The notes under the pieces are model-generated. The model had not been told where the DNA came from. It did no database searches and saw only the letters and a list, made by a program, of their open reading frames with translations. This document shows, piece by piece, positions 33,601 to 44,500 of a DNA stretch of 64,000 bases; the stretch's first letter is position 1, and every line of letters begins with the position of its first letter. This stretch comes from Vicia villosa (Eukaryota > Streptophyta > Magnoliopsida > Fabales > Fabaceae): contig NC_081184.1 of NCBI RefSeq assembly GCF_029867415.1, positions 79,768,364 through 79,832,363 on the forward strand. Direction: 5' to 3'. The position numbers were made by a program, and so were the translations under genes.

Positions 33601-34869
33601 TTCAAAATCACTTTCCAAGTTATGGACATTCCAGCACAATACAGTTGTTTGCTAGGTCGCCCATGGATTCATGAGGCTGGGGCAATTACTTCAACACTTC
33701 ATCAGAAACTGAAGTTCATAAGAAATGACAAATTGGTAACCGTATGTGGAGAACGAGCTCTGATCGTCAGCAACCTGTCATCATTCTCCGACATAGAACC
33801 AAAAGAAGTTGTTGGAACTAAATTCCAAGCACTTTCCTTAGACAAAGGAAAGGAGAAAGCAGCGTCTATCTCTTCATACAAAGATGCAATCCAAGTTGTA
33901 AAGGATGGCACTACCAGTGGTTGGGGGCACATTAATATTCCTACCAACAACAAGAACAGAACAGGAATTGGATTCTTTCCAACATCATCAAAAGCTATTC
34001 CAGGGATTGAGGTAGTTCTCCCTATTCAAGAAACTTTCTGCAGTGGAGGTTTTCTTCAACCTGTTCAACAAACAGTCAATACCATCGGTACGGAAAACAC
34101 CGATGAAGAGGAATGGTTATCCTATCTTAACAAAGCAGGATATATCTCCCTACCAGAGTCTGATCCACCTTGCTGTTATCCGACTAAAGGATCTGAAAGT
34201 AAGACTCAACCAAGCAGTGATGAAGTTACTGACAGCTTCACCACCAGAAGTCATGGTTCATCAGAAGAAGTTCCTCCTATCCCCGAAGAGACTTGGGATA
34301 CATTAGGAGAACCAAGCGGAAAATTCGACTACATGGTGAAATACTCCGCTCCTGAAAGTTCAAGAATCTCTCTTGAAGACATTGTTCCAACTGGATGGAA
34401 CATTGATTATGAGTACCTCTCTCAGCCAAAAGAGATGTATAACCCTTGCTATTCATCATCAGCAACTGGTGAAATCATCATTGAGGATTATATCCCCAAG
34501 TCACCTTCCGAGGCTACGGATCTAGAGTTCACATATCTAGTCAATGCCATCTTGGGAGAAGAGCAAGACCAAAATACAGAAGAGGATGATCTCGAAAGTG
34601 TCTCCGACAACGAGTCTCTCCATTCAGAAGATTGGAAGTTTCCTCAAAAGAAAGTTCGACATACTCCACTTGGAAATGGGTATGCTCACACCGCTCAGTC
34701 TGCTGAAGTAGAAGAAGATCGTCTGAGTGTTGCAAAGACAGTGGTTGGTAAATCAAGACCTACCACAGGCCAGCTTAAGCCTAAGGTTCCAGATTACTTA
34801 GTGCACAATGGGGTTCGCCACTACTGGACAGCTGTTGAAGTTTCAACTGTTGTTCGCACTCCTAAGTAG
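30664..34869 (+). CDS. gag-pro: Ogre Gag-protease polyprotein (ORF2)
   Basis: 1,401 residues from the ATG at 30,664. A predicted coiled coil at the N-terminus (about 1-35) is followed by a Pro-rich segment. The retrotransposon Gag domain spans about 200-362 (KVPEFEKYKG, ALKWYMNL, FKEYAQRWREVAAQ). A Gln-rich linker follows. A zinc-knuckle variant CPYHQGAPGHNIENC begins at Cys494. Two related Cys modules, CEICPKNNQGC (Cys589) and CEICRRNSRGC (Cys671), come next. The aspartic protease has Asp925 in LIDNGSSLNVMP and the motif CLLGRPWIH. The C-terminal about 350 residues are acidic and Ser-rich with no domain I can name. The stop TAG overlaps a candidate splice donor, so this is the product of the unspliced RNA. 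Confidence 0.93.
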   Translation: MEDFEQENEELREEINTLKGTVERLNSMVEALVVAQNRPTPEEPQRTVVSEIVSTPIPQYTMPPDRPWGMPYNFTPEGYIPPASEAPKVTMDMRPPEGYKPLEIEVPRATAMGFAQQNAEIPRSAVMASPQPIMHTFPPQGGQVYHHAPSEDAGVYERLDEFQEQFLQMQKELKTLRGQDLFGKNAADLCLVPNVKIPHKFKVPEFEKYKGNSCPQSHLVMYARRMSTQTDNQQLLIHYFQDSLTGAALKWYMNLDSSEIRTFRDLGEAFVKQYKYNLDMAPDRDQLRAMTQKDRESFKEYAQRWREVAAQICPPLEEKEMTKIYLKTLSPFYYGRMVASAPSDFTEMVNMGVRLEEAVREGRLNKEPESSVGPRKYGSSFQKKKDQDVSNVLHKIKKKFQPQVATITPVVNSAPAYQPQVSQQQTQQRSQQPQQQVRPPNYNNRAPRYPAFDPVPMPYAELFPTLLAKGLIQTRSPPNPTNSSSPWYKADQSCPYHQGAPGHNIENCFSFKIDVQRLVKSGMLSFKDTNPNVQANPLPQHKEASVNLIDQHPNVIQIYDIRQIGENLVKMHAKQAGYGHVPPHNYFTCEICPKNNQGCAVVQAALQEQMDLGWIQHIRVRTEHDINMVQGCPGEYKIYKVEDLEGSVVRFHKTLNGLAYFGTDFHAYSRCEICRRNSRGCLRVRNDIQKLMDDNTITVLANREDDEVFTVSPQINQVEPMQVKYDSRKTAVAPLVIYLPGPVPYESNKAIPYKYNATFIENGKEIPLPSVVNIADVSRVTRSGRVFNRTTENVEKPSEEVPHRQDNHPTNAVQAKENDEILKLIQRSEYNIVDQLLHTPSRISVLSLLLSSEAHREALQKVLEQAFVEPSVTISQFNNIVANISAGTNLSFCDEDLPEEGVDHNLPLHISVGCMGDTLTGVLIDNGSSLNVMPKSTLSRLSFEDYPLRKSHVIVKAFDGSRKSVFGEVDLPITIGPQTFKITFQVMDIPAQYSCLLGRPWIHEAGAITSTLHQKLKFIRNDKLVTVCGERALIVSNLSSFSDIEPKEVVGTKFQALSLDKGKEKAASISSYKDAIQVVKDGTTSGWGHINIPTNNKNRTGIGFFPTSSKAIPGIEVVLPIQETFCSGGFLQPVQQTVNTIGTENTDEEEWLSYLNKAGYISLPESDPPCCYPTKGSESKTQPSSDEVTDSFTTRSHGSSEEVPPIPEETWDTLGEPSGKFDYMVKYSAPESSRISLEDIVPTGWNIDYEYLSQPKEMYNPCYSSSATGEIIIEDYIPKSPSEATDLEFTYLVNAILGEEQDQNTEEDDLESVSDNESLHSEDWKFPQKKVRHTPLGNGYAHTAQSAEVEEDRLSVAKTVVGKSRPTTGQLKPKVPDYLVHNGVRHYWTAVEVSTVVRTPK

Positions 34870-35192
34870 GAACTTTCACCGTTATTTTGTCCTCTCACCA
34901 TAGCCCAGGGTGAAGAGATGTTTCATAGGGCTTTGCATTTTACTATTTCTTAGGAAAATGTCCCTCTTTGCTTCGCCCAAAGCAATAGAGTTTTGTTTTA
35001 TAGGGTCTTTGTTTCAAGAAATGACTGTCCATAAATAAAAATGTCATTCTGTTCCTTCGTTTAGTTTTCCCTTTTCTTTTTTCGGAAATTGGTAATCCTA
35101 AAAAACACCCTTAAAAAACATCAAATATTCCATTAACTGCATACACCGAGTCTTCCCTCGTTGTCTAAATAAAACTTATCACACATATGCAG
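34866..35192 (+). other. Predicted Ogre intron between protease and RT
   Basis: 327 nt. The donor GTAGGA at 34,866 lies within the last sense codon and stop of gag-pro. The acceptor TATGCAG ends at 35,192. Removing it joins the two frames exactly (codon AA plus A, then 35,194 in the RT frame), and the stop at 35,170 in the RT frame is removed. Splicing at this place is known for Ogre elements. These exact sites are my inference. Confidence 0.75.
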
Positions 35193-35229
35193 ATTAATCA
35201 TAAAATACCCCGTTGAAACGTGCGACCGT

Positions 35230-38200
35230 ATGACTTCTCCAAGCTTTGAGTTTCCTGTATTCGAGGCAGAGGAAGAAGAAGACGAAGAAATATCAAAGGA
35301 AATTTCACGGTTACTTCAACAAAAGGAAGAGGCCATTCAGCCATACAATGAGCCTCTAGAGATCATTAACCTTGGTTCCGATGGAAACAGAAAAGAGGTT
35401 AAGATTGGAGCTTCACTCAGTTCAGAGATCAGAGAGAGTTTGATACAGCTGCTCAAAGAATTCTCAGATGTCTTCGCTTGGTCTTATCAAGATATGCCAG
35501 GGTTGGATACCAGTATAGTGGAGCATCACTTGCCATTAAAAGCAGAATGCCCTCCGGTCAAGCAAAAATTGAGAAGAACTCATCCGGAGATGGCCATGAA
35601 AATCAAAGAGGAAGTTCAAAAGCAGATCAACGCAGGTTTCCTCGTCACTTCAGAATACCCTCAGTGGTTAGCTAACATTGTTCCCGTTCCTAAGAAAGAC
35701 GGAAAAGTCCGCATGTGCGTCGACTACAGAGATTTGAACAAAGCTAGCCCTAAGGATGATTTTCCTTTACCACATATTGATATGTTGGTAGACAGTACAG
35801 CAAAATCCAAAGTTTTCTCATTCATGGACGGATTTTCAGGATACAACCAAATCAAAATGGCACCTGAAGACATGGAAAAAACAGCTTTCATCACCCCCTG
35901 GGGCACGTTCTGCTATCGTGTTATGCCTTTTGGACTAAAGAACGCAGGGGCAACTTATCAAAGGGCCATGACTACACTTTTCCACGACATGATGCATAAA
36001 GAAGTGGAAGTCTATGTGGACGACATGATTGCCAAATCAGAAAATGAAGAAGATCACATACAGAATCTGACAAAGTTATTTCAACGCTTACGGAAGTTTC
36101 AGCTTCGCCTGAACCCCAACAAGTGCACCTTTGGTGTCTACTCAGGAAAACTCCTTGGTTTCATTGTCAGCAAACGAGGAATTGAAGTAGATCCAGACAA
36201 AGTCAAGGCAATTCAAGAAATGCCTTCGCCCAGAACCGAGAAACAAGTTAGAGGATTTCTTGGACGTCTGAATTACATCTCGAGATTCATATATCTCATG
36301 ACTGCAACTTGCGCTCCTATTTTCAAACTTCTACGGAAAAATCAAAGTTGCGTCTGGACAGACGATTGTCAGAAAGCGTTCGACAGCATTAAGGAATATC
36401 TGCTCGAACCACCCATCTTGTCTCCTCCAGTGGAAGGAAGACCTTTGATAATGTACTTAACCGTCTTAGAAGATTCCATGGGTTGTGTCCTTGGACAGCA
36501 AGACGAGACAAAGAGAAAAGAGCATGCCATTTACTACCTGAGCAAGAAATTCACTGACTGTGAATCCCGCTACTCCATGCTCGAGAAGACGTGTTGTGCT
36601 TTGGCCTGGGCTGCCAAGCGTCTCCGCCAGTACATGATTCGACATACTACTTGTTTGATCTCTCATATGGATCCAATCAAGTACATCTTTGAGAAGCCTG
36701 CCTTAACCGGGAGAATTGCCCGTTGGCAGATGTTGTTATCAGAATATGACATTGAGTATCACGCACAGAAAGCCGTGAAAGGAAGCATTCTAGCTGAGCA
36801 CCTGGCTCACCATCCACTCAATGGTCATGAATCAACCAGTTTCGACTTTCCGGACGAGGACGTCATGTACCTCAAGATGAAAGATTACGACGAGCCACTA
36901 CCAGACGAAGGACCTGAGATAGGATCCCAGTGGGGCTTAATCTTTGACGGAGCTGTCAATGCTTATGGACGAGGAATTGGGGCAATCATTGTTACACCTC
37001 AGGGTACCCATATTCCATTTACTGCCAGATTAACTTTCAAATGCACAAACAATGAGGCCGAATATGAAGCTTGCATCATGGGTCTCGAAGAAGCCATGGA
37101 TCTAAGAATCAAACACTTGGATGTATATGGAGATTCTGCTTTGGTCATCAATCAAATCAAAGGAGAATGGGAAACACGCCAACCAGGGCTAATTCCTTAC
37201 AAAGACTACGCGAGAAGATTGTTACCATTCTTCGACAGGGTAGATTTTCATCACATTCCTCGTGAAGAAAATAACTTGGCTGATGCATTAGCCACACTCT
37301 CTTCCATGATTAGGATAAATCATTGGAATGACATTCCTCAGATCGATGTTATGCGCCTGGATAGGCCCGCTCATGTTTTCACAGTAGAAGCAATCATCGA
37401 CGACAAACCGTGGTATCACGACATCAAGAACTTTCTTCAAAAGCAAGAGTACCCTCTTGGGGCGTCAAAGAAAGATAGAAAGACTTTGAGAAAGTTAGCT
37501 TGTAGATTCTTCCTGAATGAAGATGTTCTGTACAAGAGAAACTTCGACATGGTTCTGCTCAGATGCGTTGACAGAAAAGAAGCAGAAGTACTCATGAGAG
37601 AAATACATGAAGGTTCCTTTGGTACTCACACCAATGGACATACCATGACAAGGAAAATACTGAGAGCAGGATATTATTGGCTGACGATGGAGTCAGATTG
37701 CTACCAGTACGCAAAGAAGTGTCACAAATGTCAGATCTACGCCGATAGAATTCATGTGCCACCATCTCTTCTCAACATACTCTCTTCCCCTTGGCCTTTC
37801 TCCATGTGGGGAATCGACATGATCGGAATGATCGAGCCAAAAGCGTCCAACGGACATCGCTTCATCTTGGTAGCTATAGACTATTTCACCAAATGGGTTG
37901 AAGCAGCTTCATATGCGAATGTTACAAGACAAGTTGTCGTCAGGTTTATCAAGAATCACATCATCTGTCGCTACGGCATTCCTAGCAAGATAATCACTGA
38001 CAATGGGTCAAATTTGAATAACAAAATGATGAAGGAGCTTTGTGAAGAATTCAAGATTGAGCATCACAACTCATCTCCTTACAGACCAAAGATGAATGGA
38101 GCTGTAGAAGCAGCTAACAAAAACATCAAGAAAATCATTCAGAAGATGGTCATCACTTACAAAGATTGGCATGAAATGCTCCCGTATGCTCTTCATGGTT

Positions 38201-38658
38201 ACCGTACATCAGTACGTACTTCGACTGGAGCAACTCCTTTCTCCCTTGTATATGGCATGGAGGCAGTCCTACAAATAGAGGTTGAGATTCCATCAATAAG
38301 AGTTTTGATGGAGGCAAAATTAACAGAAGCCGAGTGGTGTCAAAGCAGATTCGATGAATTGAACTTAATCGAAGAAAAGCGCATGACAGCTTTATGCCAC
38401 GGAAAGCTATATCAACAAAGAATGAAGAAAGCTTTCGACAAAAAGGTTCGACCTCGCACAATCAAAGAAGGCGACCTTGTACTCAAAAAGATTCAATCTT
38501 TTCTCACAGATTCGAGAGGGAAATGGACTCCCAATTATGACGGCCCCTATGTGGTCAAGAGAGCTTTCTCAGGAGGAGCCTTAATACTCACGACTATGGA
38601 TGGAGAAGAATTCACCCGTCCTGTGAACGTCGACGCAGTCAAGAAATACTTCGCCTAA
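35230..38658 (+). CDS. pol: Ogre RT, RNase H, archaeal-type RNase H, integrase
   Basis: 1,142 residues from the ATG at 35,230. In a spliced message the exon would start at 35,193. RT lies at about 130-330, with YVDD at residues 262-265. The Ty3/gypsy RNase H is at about 405-530. A second, archaeal-type RNase H (WGLIFDGAVN at 568-577, NEAEYEA, YGDSALVI) covers about 565-695 and is typical of Tat/Ogre. The integrase has an HHCC zinc region with a CHKC pair near 835. Its catalytic residues are Asp863, Asp924 and Glu960, with exactly 35 residues between the last two, followed by a GPY-type tail (WTPNYDGPYVV). There is no chromodomain. No stop or missing catalytic residue was found, so the enzyme set looks functional. 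Confidence 0.95.
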   Translation: MTSPSFEFPVFEAEEEEDEEISKEISRLLQQKEEAIQPYNEPLEIINLGSDGNRKEVKIGASLSSEIRESLIQLLKEFSDVFAWSYQDMPGLDTSIVEHHLPLKAECPPVKQKLRRTHPEMAMKIKEEVQKQINAGFLVTSEYPQWLANIVPVPKKDGKVRMCVDYRDLNKASPKDDFPLPHIDMLVDSTAKSKVFSFMDGFSGYNQIKMAPEDMEKTAFITPWGTFCYRVMPFGLKNAGATYQRAMTTLFHDMMHKEVEVYVDDMIAKSENEEDHIQNLTKLFQRLRKFQLRLNPNKCTFGVYSGKLLGFIVSKRGIEVDPDKVKAIQEMPSPRTEKQVRGFLGRLNYISRFIYLMTATCAPIFKLLRKNQSCVWTDDCQKAFDSIKEYLLEPPILSPPVEGRPLIMYLTVLEDSMGCVLGQQDETKRKEHAIYYLSKKFTDCESRYSMLEKTCCALAWAAKRLRQYMIRHTTCLISHMDPIKYIFEKPALTGRIARWQMLLSEYDIEYHAQKAVKGSILAEHLAHHPLNGHESTSFDFPDEDVMYLKMKDYDEPLPDEGPEIGSQWGLIFDGAVNAYGRGIGAIIVTPQGTHIPFTARLTFKCTNNEAEYEACIMGLEEAMDLRIKHLDVYGDSALVINQIKGEWETRQPGLIPYKDYARRLLPFFDRVDFHHIPREENNLADALATLSSMIRINHWNDIPQIDVMRLDRPAHVFTVEAIIDDKPWYHDIKNFLQKQEYPLGASKKDRKTLRKLACRFFLNEDVLYKRNFDMVLLRCVDRKEAEVLMREIHEGSFGTHTNGHTMTRKILRAGYYWLTMESDCYQYAKKCHKCQIYADRIHVPPSLLNILSSPWPFSMWGIDMIGMIEPKASNGHRFILVAIDYFTKWVEAASYANVTRQVVVRFIKNHIICRYGIPSKIITDNGSNLNNKMMKELCEEFKIEHHNSSPYRPKMNGAVEAANKNIKKIIQKMVITYKDWHEMLPYALHGYRTSVRTSTGATPFSLVYGMEAVLQIEVEIPSIRVLMEAKLTEAEWCQSRFDELNLIEEKRMTALCHGKLYQQRMKKAFDKKVRPRTIKEGDLVLKKIQSFLTDSRGKWTPNYDGPYVVKRAFSGGALILTTMDGEEFTRPVNVDAVKKYFA

Positions 38659-39889
38659 ATAATCAAAAGAACAGCTCGCTAAGTTGAAAACTCGCAAAGA
38701 GCGGCTTAGGCAAAAAAAGAGCGTCTCGGTGAATCGAAAACCCGAAAGGGCGATTCAGGCAAAAATTAGAGACATATAAAAAAAAAAATTAATCCCGGTA
38801 AACTTAAAACCCGAAAGGGGTAGTTTACGCAAAAGTTAGGGATATATGGCAAGTAACTGTGTTCAGGACAAAACTTGATCATCCAAAATCCATAGCGGAG
38901 TATTCATCAGCAGTAGCTCATCTTCTACAAAGCACGAATACAGCGCAACTCGGAGTGGAAGGGAAAGATAACGGTCGTCACGTTTCATCGTAGCCCTTTT
39001 CCCGAAAATTACCAATTTCCAACTTTGTAAATACTCCATGGAATCAAGCATTTGGCTGATTACCATTCCATATATAATAATTTGAGCCTTGTGCTTTTTC
39101 TTTGCAATCTAGTCTTATTAAGTTTCTTGAAATGCATTTTAAGTTTAAACAGTCATTTTCTTGAAACAAATGTTTTTATAAAATAAAAATGAATTTACTT
39201 GCAAAAATAAAGGTGAAATTTCTTTCTAAGGTTTACAAACAATAGGAAGAATGCAAACAGTTGCTCCGAGAACGGTTGAGACTCCGAGAACCAAGATTTC
39301 CCCATGAGGTCGCTTTGCGAACATCTCCCGATGACGGATCTTTACTTCAATTCATATTACTCATTTCGGACAGCGGACAACTGATAACCAGATATTCCCA
39401 ACAGAGTTCGAACTCCAAGAAGAGAACATCTTCTGATCCACAAGGATTCAAGTCGTATCTTAGGATTTTACATCCGCGACAATTCCATTCACATTCACTT
39501 TACATTTTATCATAATATTCATACATACATTACATCATAATTGCATAGCCGAATCAGGCTTTGATCCTGTGAATGCCTAAGTCATTAAGGCATGAACTCA
39601 AGTTTCCCCTGCAAGTTCCGGAGAAACTTTTTCCTTCGAGACAACAGTTCATACACAAGGATCTCCCCAAGCAAGTCAACAGATGGTAGTCTCCCTCAAA
39701 GAGATAGTTTGTTCACTTTTGTAATTCCTTAGCCAAGATTCTCCTGCAGAGCGACATTCGACAGTCTTCTTCAGATAAGATAGTCTGCTTCACATTTTGG
39801 AATTCCCTAGAGGTTTGGTATTTCCCCAGCAAGGTCGAGAGATGCCACTTTTTTGTCAAAGAAAAATTCAGAATCTCCCAGCAGATCGA

Positions 39890-40260
39890 CAAATGATTCC
39901 CCAGCGGAGTCAGCGAATGGTAGTCTTCGTCCAGAAGATAGTTCAGATTCCCCAGCGGAGTCAGCGAATGATAGTCTTCGTCCAGGAGATAGTTCAGATT
40001 CCCCAGCAAAGTCAGCAAATGGCAGTCTCTTTCAGCAGAAGACAGTTTGCTCACTTTCTATCATAACAAAGACAGCAAATGGCAGTCTCTTTCAGCAGAA
40101 GACAGTTTGCTCACTTTCTATCATAACAAAGTCAGCAAATGGCAGTCTCTTTCAGCAGAAGACAGTTTGCTCACTTTCTTTCATGACAGGGTCGACAAAT
40201 GGCGGTCTCTTTCAGCAGAAGACAGTTTGCTCCCCTAGCAATTGGCAAATGGCAGTCTTT
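39890..40260. repeat. 51-bp and 60-bp tandem repeats in the Ogre 3' UTR
   Basis: A 51-bp unit (CAGCGGAGTCAGCGAATGG at 39,902 and 39,953, partial at 40,004) passes into a 60-bp unit (GCAAATGGCAGTCTCTTTCA near 40,015, 40,075, 40,135 and 40,195). Both share the core TCAGC(A/G)AATGG, so one derives from the other. Degenerate copies of the GACAAATGGCAGT core continue to about 40,450. Confidence 0.88.
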
Positions 40261-40545
40261 TCCCAAGAAAAGACAGTTTGTCTGCTAAATACTCAAGAGA
40301 GCGACAAATGGCAGTTTCTTCAAACAGTTTGTCTGTTTCTGGGATGTTTAACTCCCCACAGAGTCGACGAATGGCAGTTTTCCTCTTAGGAAAACAGTTC
40401 ATTGATTCCCCAGGCATCAGTTGACGAATGGCAGTTTTCACCCCGAAAACAGTTCGTCCGCCTTCAAACAAAGTCATTAGCCCCTCAAAGGATCATGAGG
40501 CCATATGACATTCTTTCAAAGACGTCAAGTCAAAAGGGAAGATGG

Positions 40546-41153
40546 TGAAGTTTCTTTACAGCCGTCAAATGGCATCTTATCTCCAAGCGCTGATAAGAAG
40601 TTTGACGAGGAAACAAACCTTTGAAGTTTCTTTACAACCGTCAAATGGCATCTTATCTCCAAGCGCTGATAAGAAGTTTGACGAGGAAACAAACCTTTGA
40701 AGTTTCTTTACAGCCGTCAAATGGCATCTTATCTCCAAGCGCTGATAAGAAGTTTGACGAGGAAACAAACCTTTGAAGTTTCTTTACAGCCGTCAAATGG
40801 CATCTTATCTCCAAGCGCTGATAAGAAGTTTGACGAGGAAACAAACCTTTGAAGTTTCTTTACAGCCGTCAAATGGCATCTTATCTCCAAGCGCTGATAA
40901 GAAGTTTGACGAGGAAACAAACCTTTGAAGTTTCTTTACAGCCGTCAAATGGCATCTTATCTCCAAGCGCTGATAAGAAGTTTGACGAGGAAACAAACCT
41001 TTGAAGTTTCTTTACAGCCGTCAAATGGCATCTTATCTCCAAGCGCTGATAAGAAGTTTGACGAGGAAACAAACCTTTGAAGTTTCTTTACTACCATCAA
41101 ATGGCGTCTCGTCTCCAAGTGCTGATGAGAAGTTTGATGAGGAGACAAACCTT
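40546..41153. repeat. 76-bp tandem repeat, 8 units, in the Ogre 3' UTR
   Basis: Units start at 40,546, 40,622, 40,698, 40,774, 40,850, 40,926, 41,002 and 41,078. The first seven are nearly identical and the eighth is diverged. The unit includes CTCCAAGCGCTGATAAGAAG. Overlapping minus-strand frames here are repeat artefacts. Confidence 0.96.
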
Positions 41154-41505
41154 TGGAGATTTTCTCTTTATCTGAGATATTGTCCAAACGCAACTGGGAC
41201 CAGTTTCGAGATATGGACATCCGAAACAAGGGGTAGGTTGTTTACCTTTTTCTAAGTGTCAACACTTAGTTAAAAAAGATGGATTGCGCATCCTACATTG
41301 CCATCCATTCACCAGAATCCACATCAAGTATTTCTACAGGAGTTTGTCTCCTCATCCCCCGCCAAGTGCGACAACGGGGTCAAATCATGCAAAGATTTTA
41401 TCATCTCAGGAGCGCCCAAAATTCGGGCATTCTTTGATATTTAAGTCTCTTTTACGCAGGAGAAATCGAGATCTCAATCTCTCTCCCTCCAGATAAAAGA
41501 AACTT

Positions 41506-41518
41506 AAATAGGGGCATC
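41506..41518 (+). other. Ogre polypurine tract
   Basis: AAATAGGGGCATC lies directly before the 3' LTR. The GGGGCATC form is usual for Tat/Ogre elements. Confidence 0.8.
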
Positions 41519-44500
41519 TGTCATACCCTAATTTTTGACCCCCCTGAGATGACATATCTTCATGATTTTTCATCAAGTCAAAGCAAGTACCCAGAACAGC
41601 CTGACATTCAATCGAGGGTGTTCAAAGACAAGAAAACTCAGGCAAAGGATCAATCAATAGAGGGATTAGTCTCTAACACAATCATGAGACTCAAAAGCCT
41701 CATTATTACACCTATGATTGATTAAGACACCCAGTCATCTAAGTACAGGATTACTCAGATCAACAGACTAGGGTTTGGAGCCTATCAAGGACTAAAACCA
41801 GGGATCACCTTTGGGAAACCCTAAAAAGCCCCAGGAAACCATTCAAAGACATTAATCATCTTCAAATAACTCTTATGACAAGATCCACTGGACATTACAC
41901 CTCAATTCAAAGTCTACACTCATCATTGTCCTCTGGTCGACAATTAGGGTTTTTGACCTAATTCACCAAGATAGTTGACTTTTAATCAGGGCATGGATCC
42001 AAAACTCAAGACATGATTCAAGAATCTCTACTACCTCAATATAATCCATTTACATCATTCATTTGAGGATAAGATCTTGTTTCTACACAAAAGTCCAAAA
42101 ATTCACTTTGTCAGGAAAAGTCAACTGTGTGGGATCATCATTGACTTTTAAGGTTTTTGGTCAAAAAATGACTTTCAAAGATCAATATCATCAATATATG
42201 GATATTAAAGTCATTTGACCAAAGAAATTCAAATAAATTCATCAAGGAGCAAAAAGTCGCGAATTAGGGTTTTTGAAGGCATGGTGAGAACTCAAAATTT
42301 CACCTACACAACTCAAAAAACTTCCAACATGAAAGTTGTAGATCTTGCAAAATAAAACAACATCTTACAAAGGAACTTTTTTCAAAAGATCAATCATTTA
42401 TGAAGTTTTGGAAATTTTGAAGTTTAGGTCATAAACACTTAGAAATTTTTCTAAGTGTTTTAACCTAGTTTTCATCCAACTTTGGGCTCATTTTTCACAA
42501 ATTTCCCAAATGATTCTGAAGAAGACATAAACTAATGATTTAAAGTAGATGTTTAGGGCTTTCCAAATTGTGTTCAACCTTCTCCAAATTCAATTTGAGC
42601 TAGGAGTTATGCTTGTTCAAAGTTGGCCTCATGAAGTAAAATTATAGGTCATGTGCAAATTGGAACTTTGCAATTTTGTGCATTTTGCTTCACTAATGGA
42701 TGCTACACGACCCATAACATGTCTGAAACAATACCATGCATTCATTTTCACCATGGCATGAAGATTGAAGAAGATTCCCAAAAGCAAGAACATGTGATTA
42801 TGTAATCATTACTTTTGAGAATTTATGATAAGCAATGATTCACCAATTGGAATCTTCTCCTAAGCCAATAGAAACTTGCTACATATCAGAAATGTTCCCT
42901 AAGATCCTGCAAGATCAATGGTTGGGAGAGCTGGCTCGAAAATGCATCATTGCATTTTGGAGATTCTTTGAATTTCTTCATGGCTAAGAAACCAAACTCA
43001 CTACACTAAGCAAGCTCACCACAGCCAATTGATCTGCATCCATTTGCCTATAAATACAAAGGCATTCCTCATTCAAAAAGACACCAAAGCAACCATATTC
43101 CTTGCTTTCTCTTTCTCTTCTCATGTTCATTGTTTTTCAAAGTTCTTTGGCAAGAAGAATCGATTTCTTCAAACCAGAGCTCATCTTTGAGAAGTGAACA
43201 TTCTAACATCTCAAGGGAGGTCATTTGAGGTGATCCAAGCACCTGGATCACTTCTGTAAGTGCAGGAACACCATTGTTGCTCTCACTTTGAAGCATTTGC
43301 AGTTGGAGGTCTATGGAGTAATTCAGGAGGTTCCGAGCCAAGCCAATCATCCAGGCACACTCCTCAGGTCATAGGGAAGCTAACCAGATGGCTGCAGCTC
43401 ATCTGTAACTCCAAATTCAACAACCTTCATGTTCACTTGAAGCTGAAATCGAGGGAGGTCCATAGAGCAATTCAGGAGGATTCAAGCTCCAATAAGCATC
43501 CAGTTAGCATCATTGAGTCTCAGGGAAGCCATTGAGATCATTCATTCAAGCCCAGGTGCTCTCTATCATCCTCACGACCTCCATTTTCAGAGGTAAGTTT
43601 CTGAACCTCACCTCTCTAATTTAAGCACTCTTTGTGAAATAGCTCGATTCTATCTTGTTCAGCATCATCAGAGGATTGAAAACCCTCTATCACCATTCAT
43701 TTATCTTTCAGTATAGTCATTTAATTTGATTTTGAAATTCTAGGGTTCTTCACGATTTCTGGTAAATTAGTTAGATATAGTTGATATAAATTTATGATAG
43801 TTACATATTTAGAATCGTGAGTGAATTTAGAGCAAGTTTGGTCTTTACATCTTTGCAAATGGTTGAGAGATGAGCAAGTTCATAAATTTGAAATTTGAGA
43901 GCTTGAGGTTGAAGACGAAGATGGTGATGGCGCGCAATTTTCAAACTCAGGTCTAAGTTTATTTTATTTTGATTGATACCTGTTTCATTAACGACTAAAA
44001 CGTGATAGCCCAGTGGTAAAGAGTGTTTGTGTGTTGCGCGTGCCCAAGGTCTGGGGTTCGAATCCCCCTCGCCCCAGACCTTTTGATTTTATTTCTTTTT
44101 TCGCTTCTATGCATTTGAGTAATATATGAATTGCAATGGAACCATGCATATGACACCAAGCGCGCGTTGGCTCAGTGGTGTTGTTTTGGGCTGGTAATAC
44201 AAAGGGCGTGGGTTCAAACCTGGTTGGTGACAAAACCCTATTTTTTACCACTTTTTCCCATTTAATTTCTTCACAACTTTAACCAATTATTTAACCTATC
44301 AAATTAATTTATTTTCACTTCATTTTTCACACACTTGTCATTTAATATATCTATTTTGTGAATAATAAAAAAAATCATAAAAATATTGTTTATTTCATAT
44401 ATTTTTATTAGGTTTAAAATAGTATGTTTTAAGTGTTTTTCTTAAATACTTTAAATATATATTCACTTTGTTTTAACCTAATCATTTTGTAAATAAAGTT

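Larger units (their letters stand above)
38659..41505 (+). other. Ogre 3' untranslated region
   Basis: About 2.8 kb without a gene. It starts with repeated short blocks of the form AAAACCCGAAAGGG (near 38,738 and 38,808). It then holds three successive kinds of tandem repeat (51, 60 and 76 bp) between 39,890 and 41,153. Hypervariable 3' UTR repeats are a known property of Ogre elements. Confidence 0.85.

Noticed and set aside
40546..41153. Regular direct repeats that resemble a CRISPR array
   Set aside because: The 76-bp units are head to tail without unique spacers, inside a plant retrotransposon 3' UTR.
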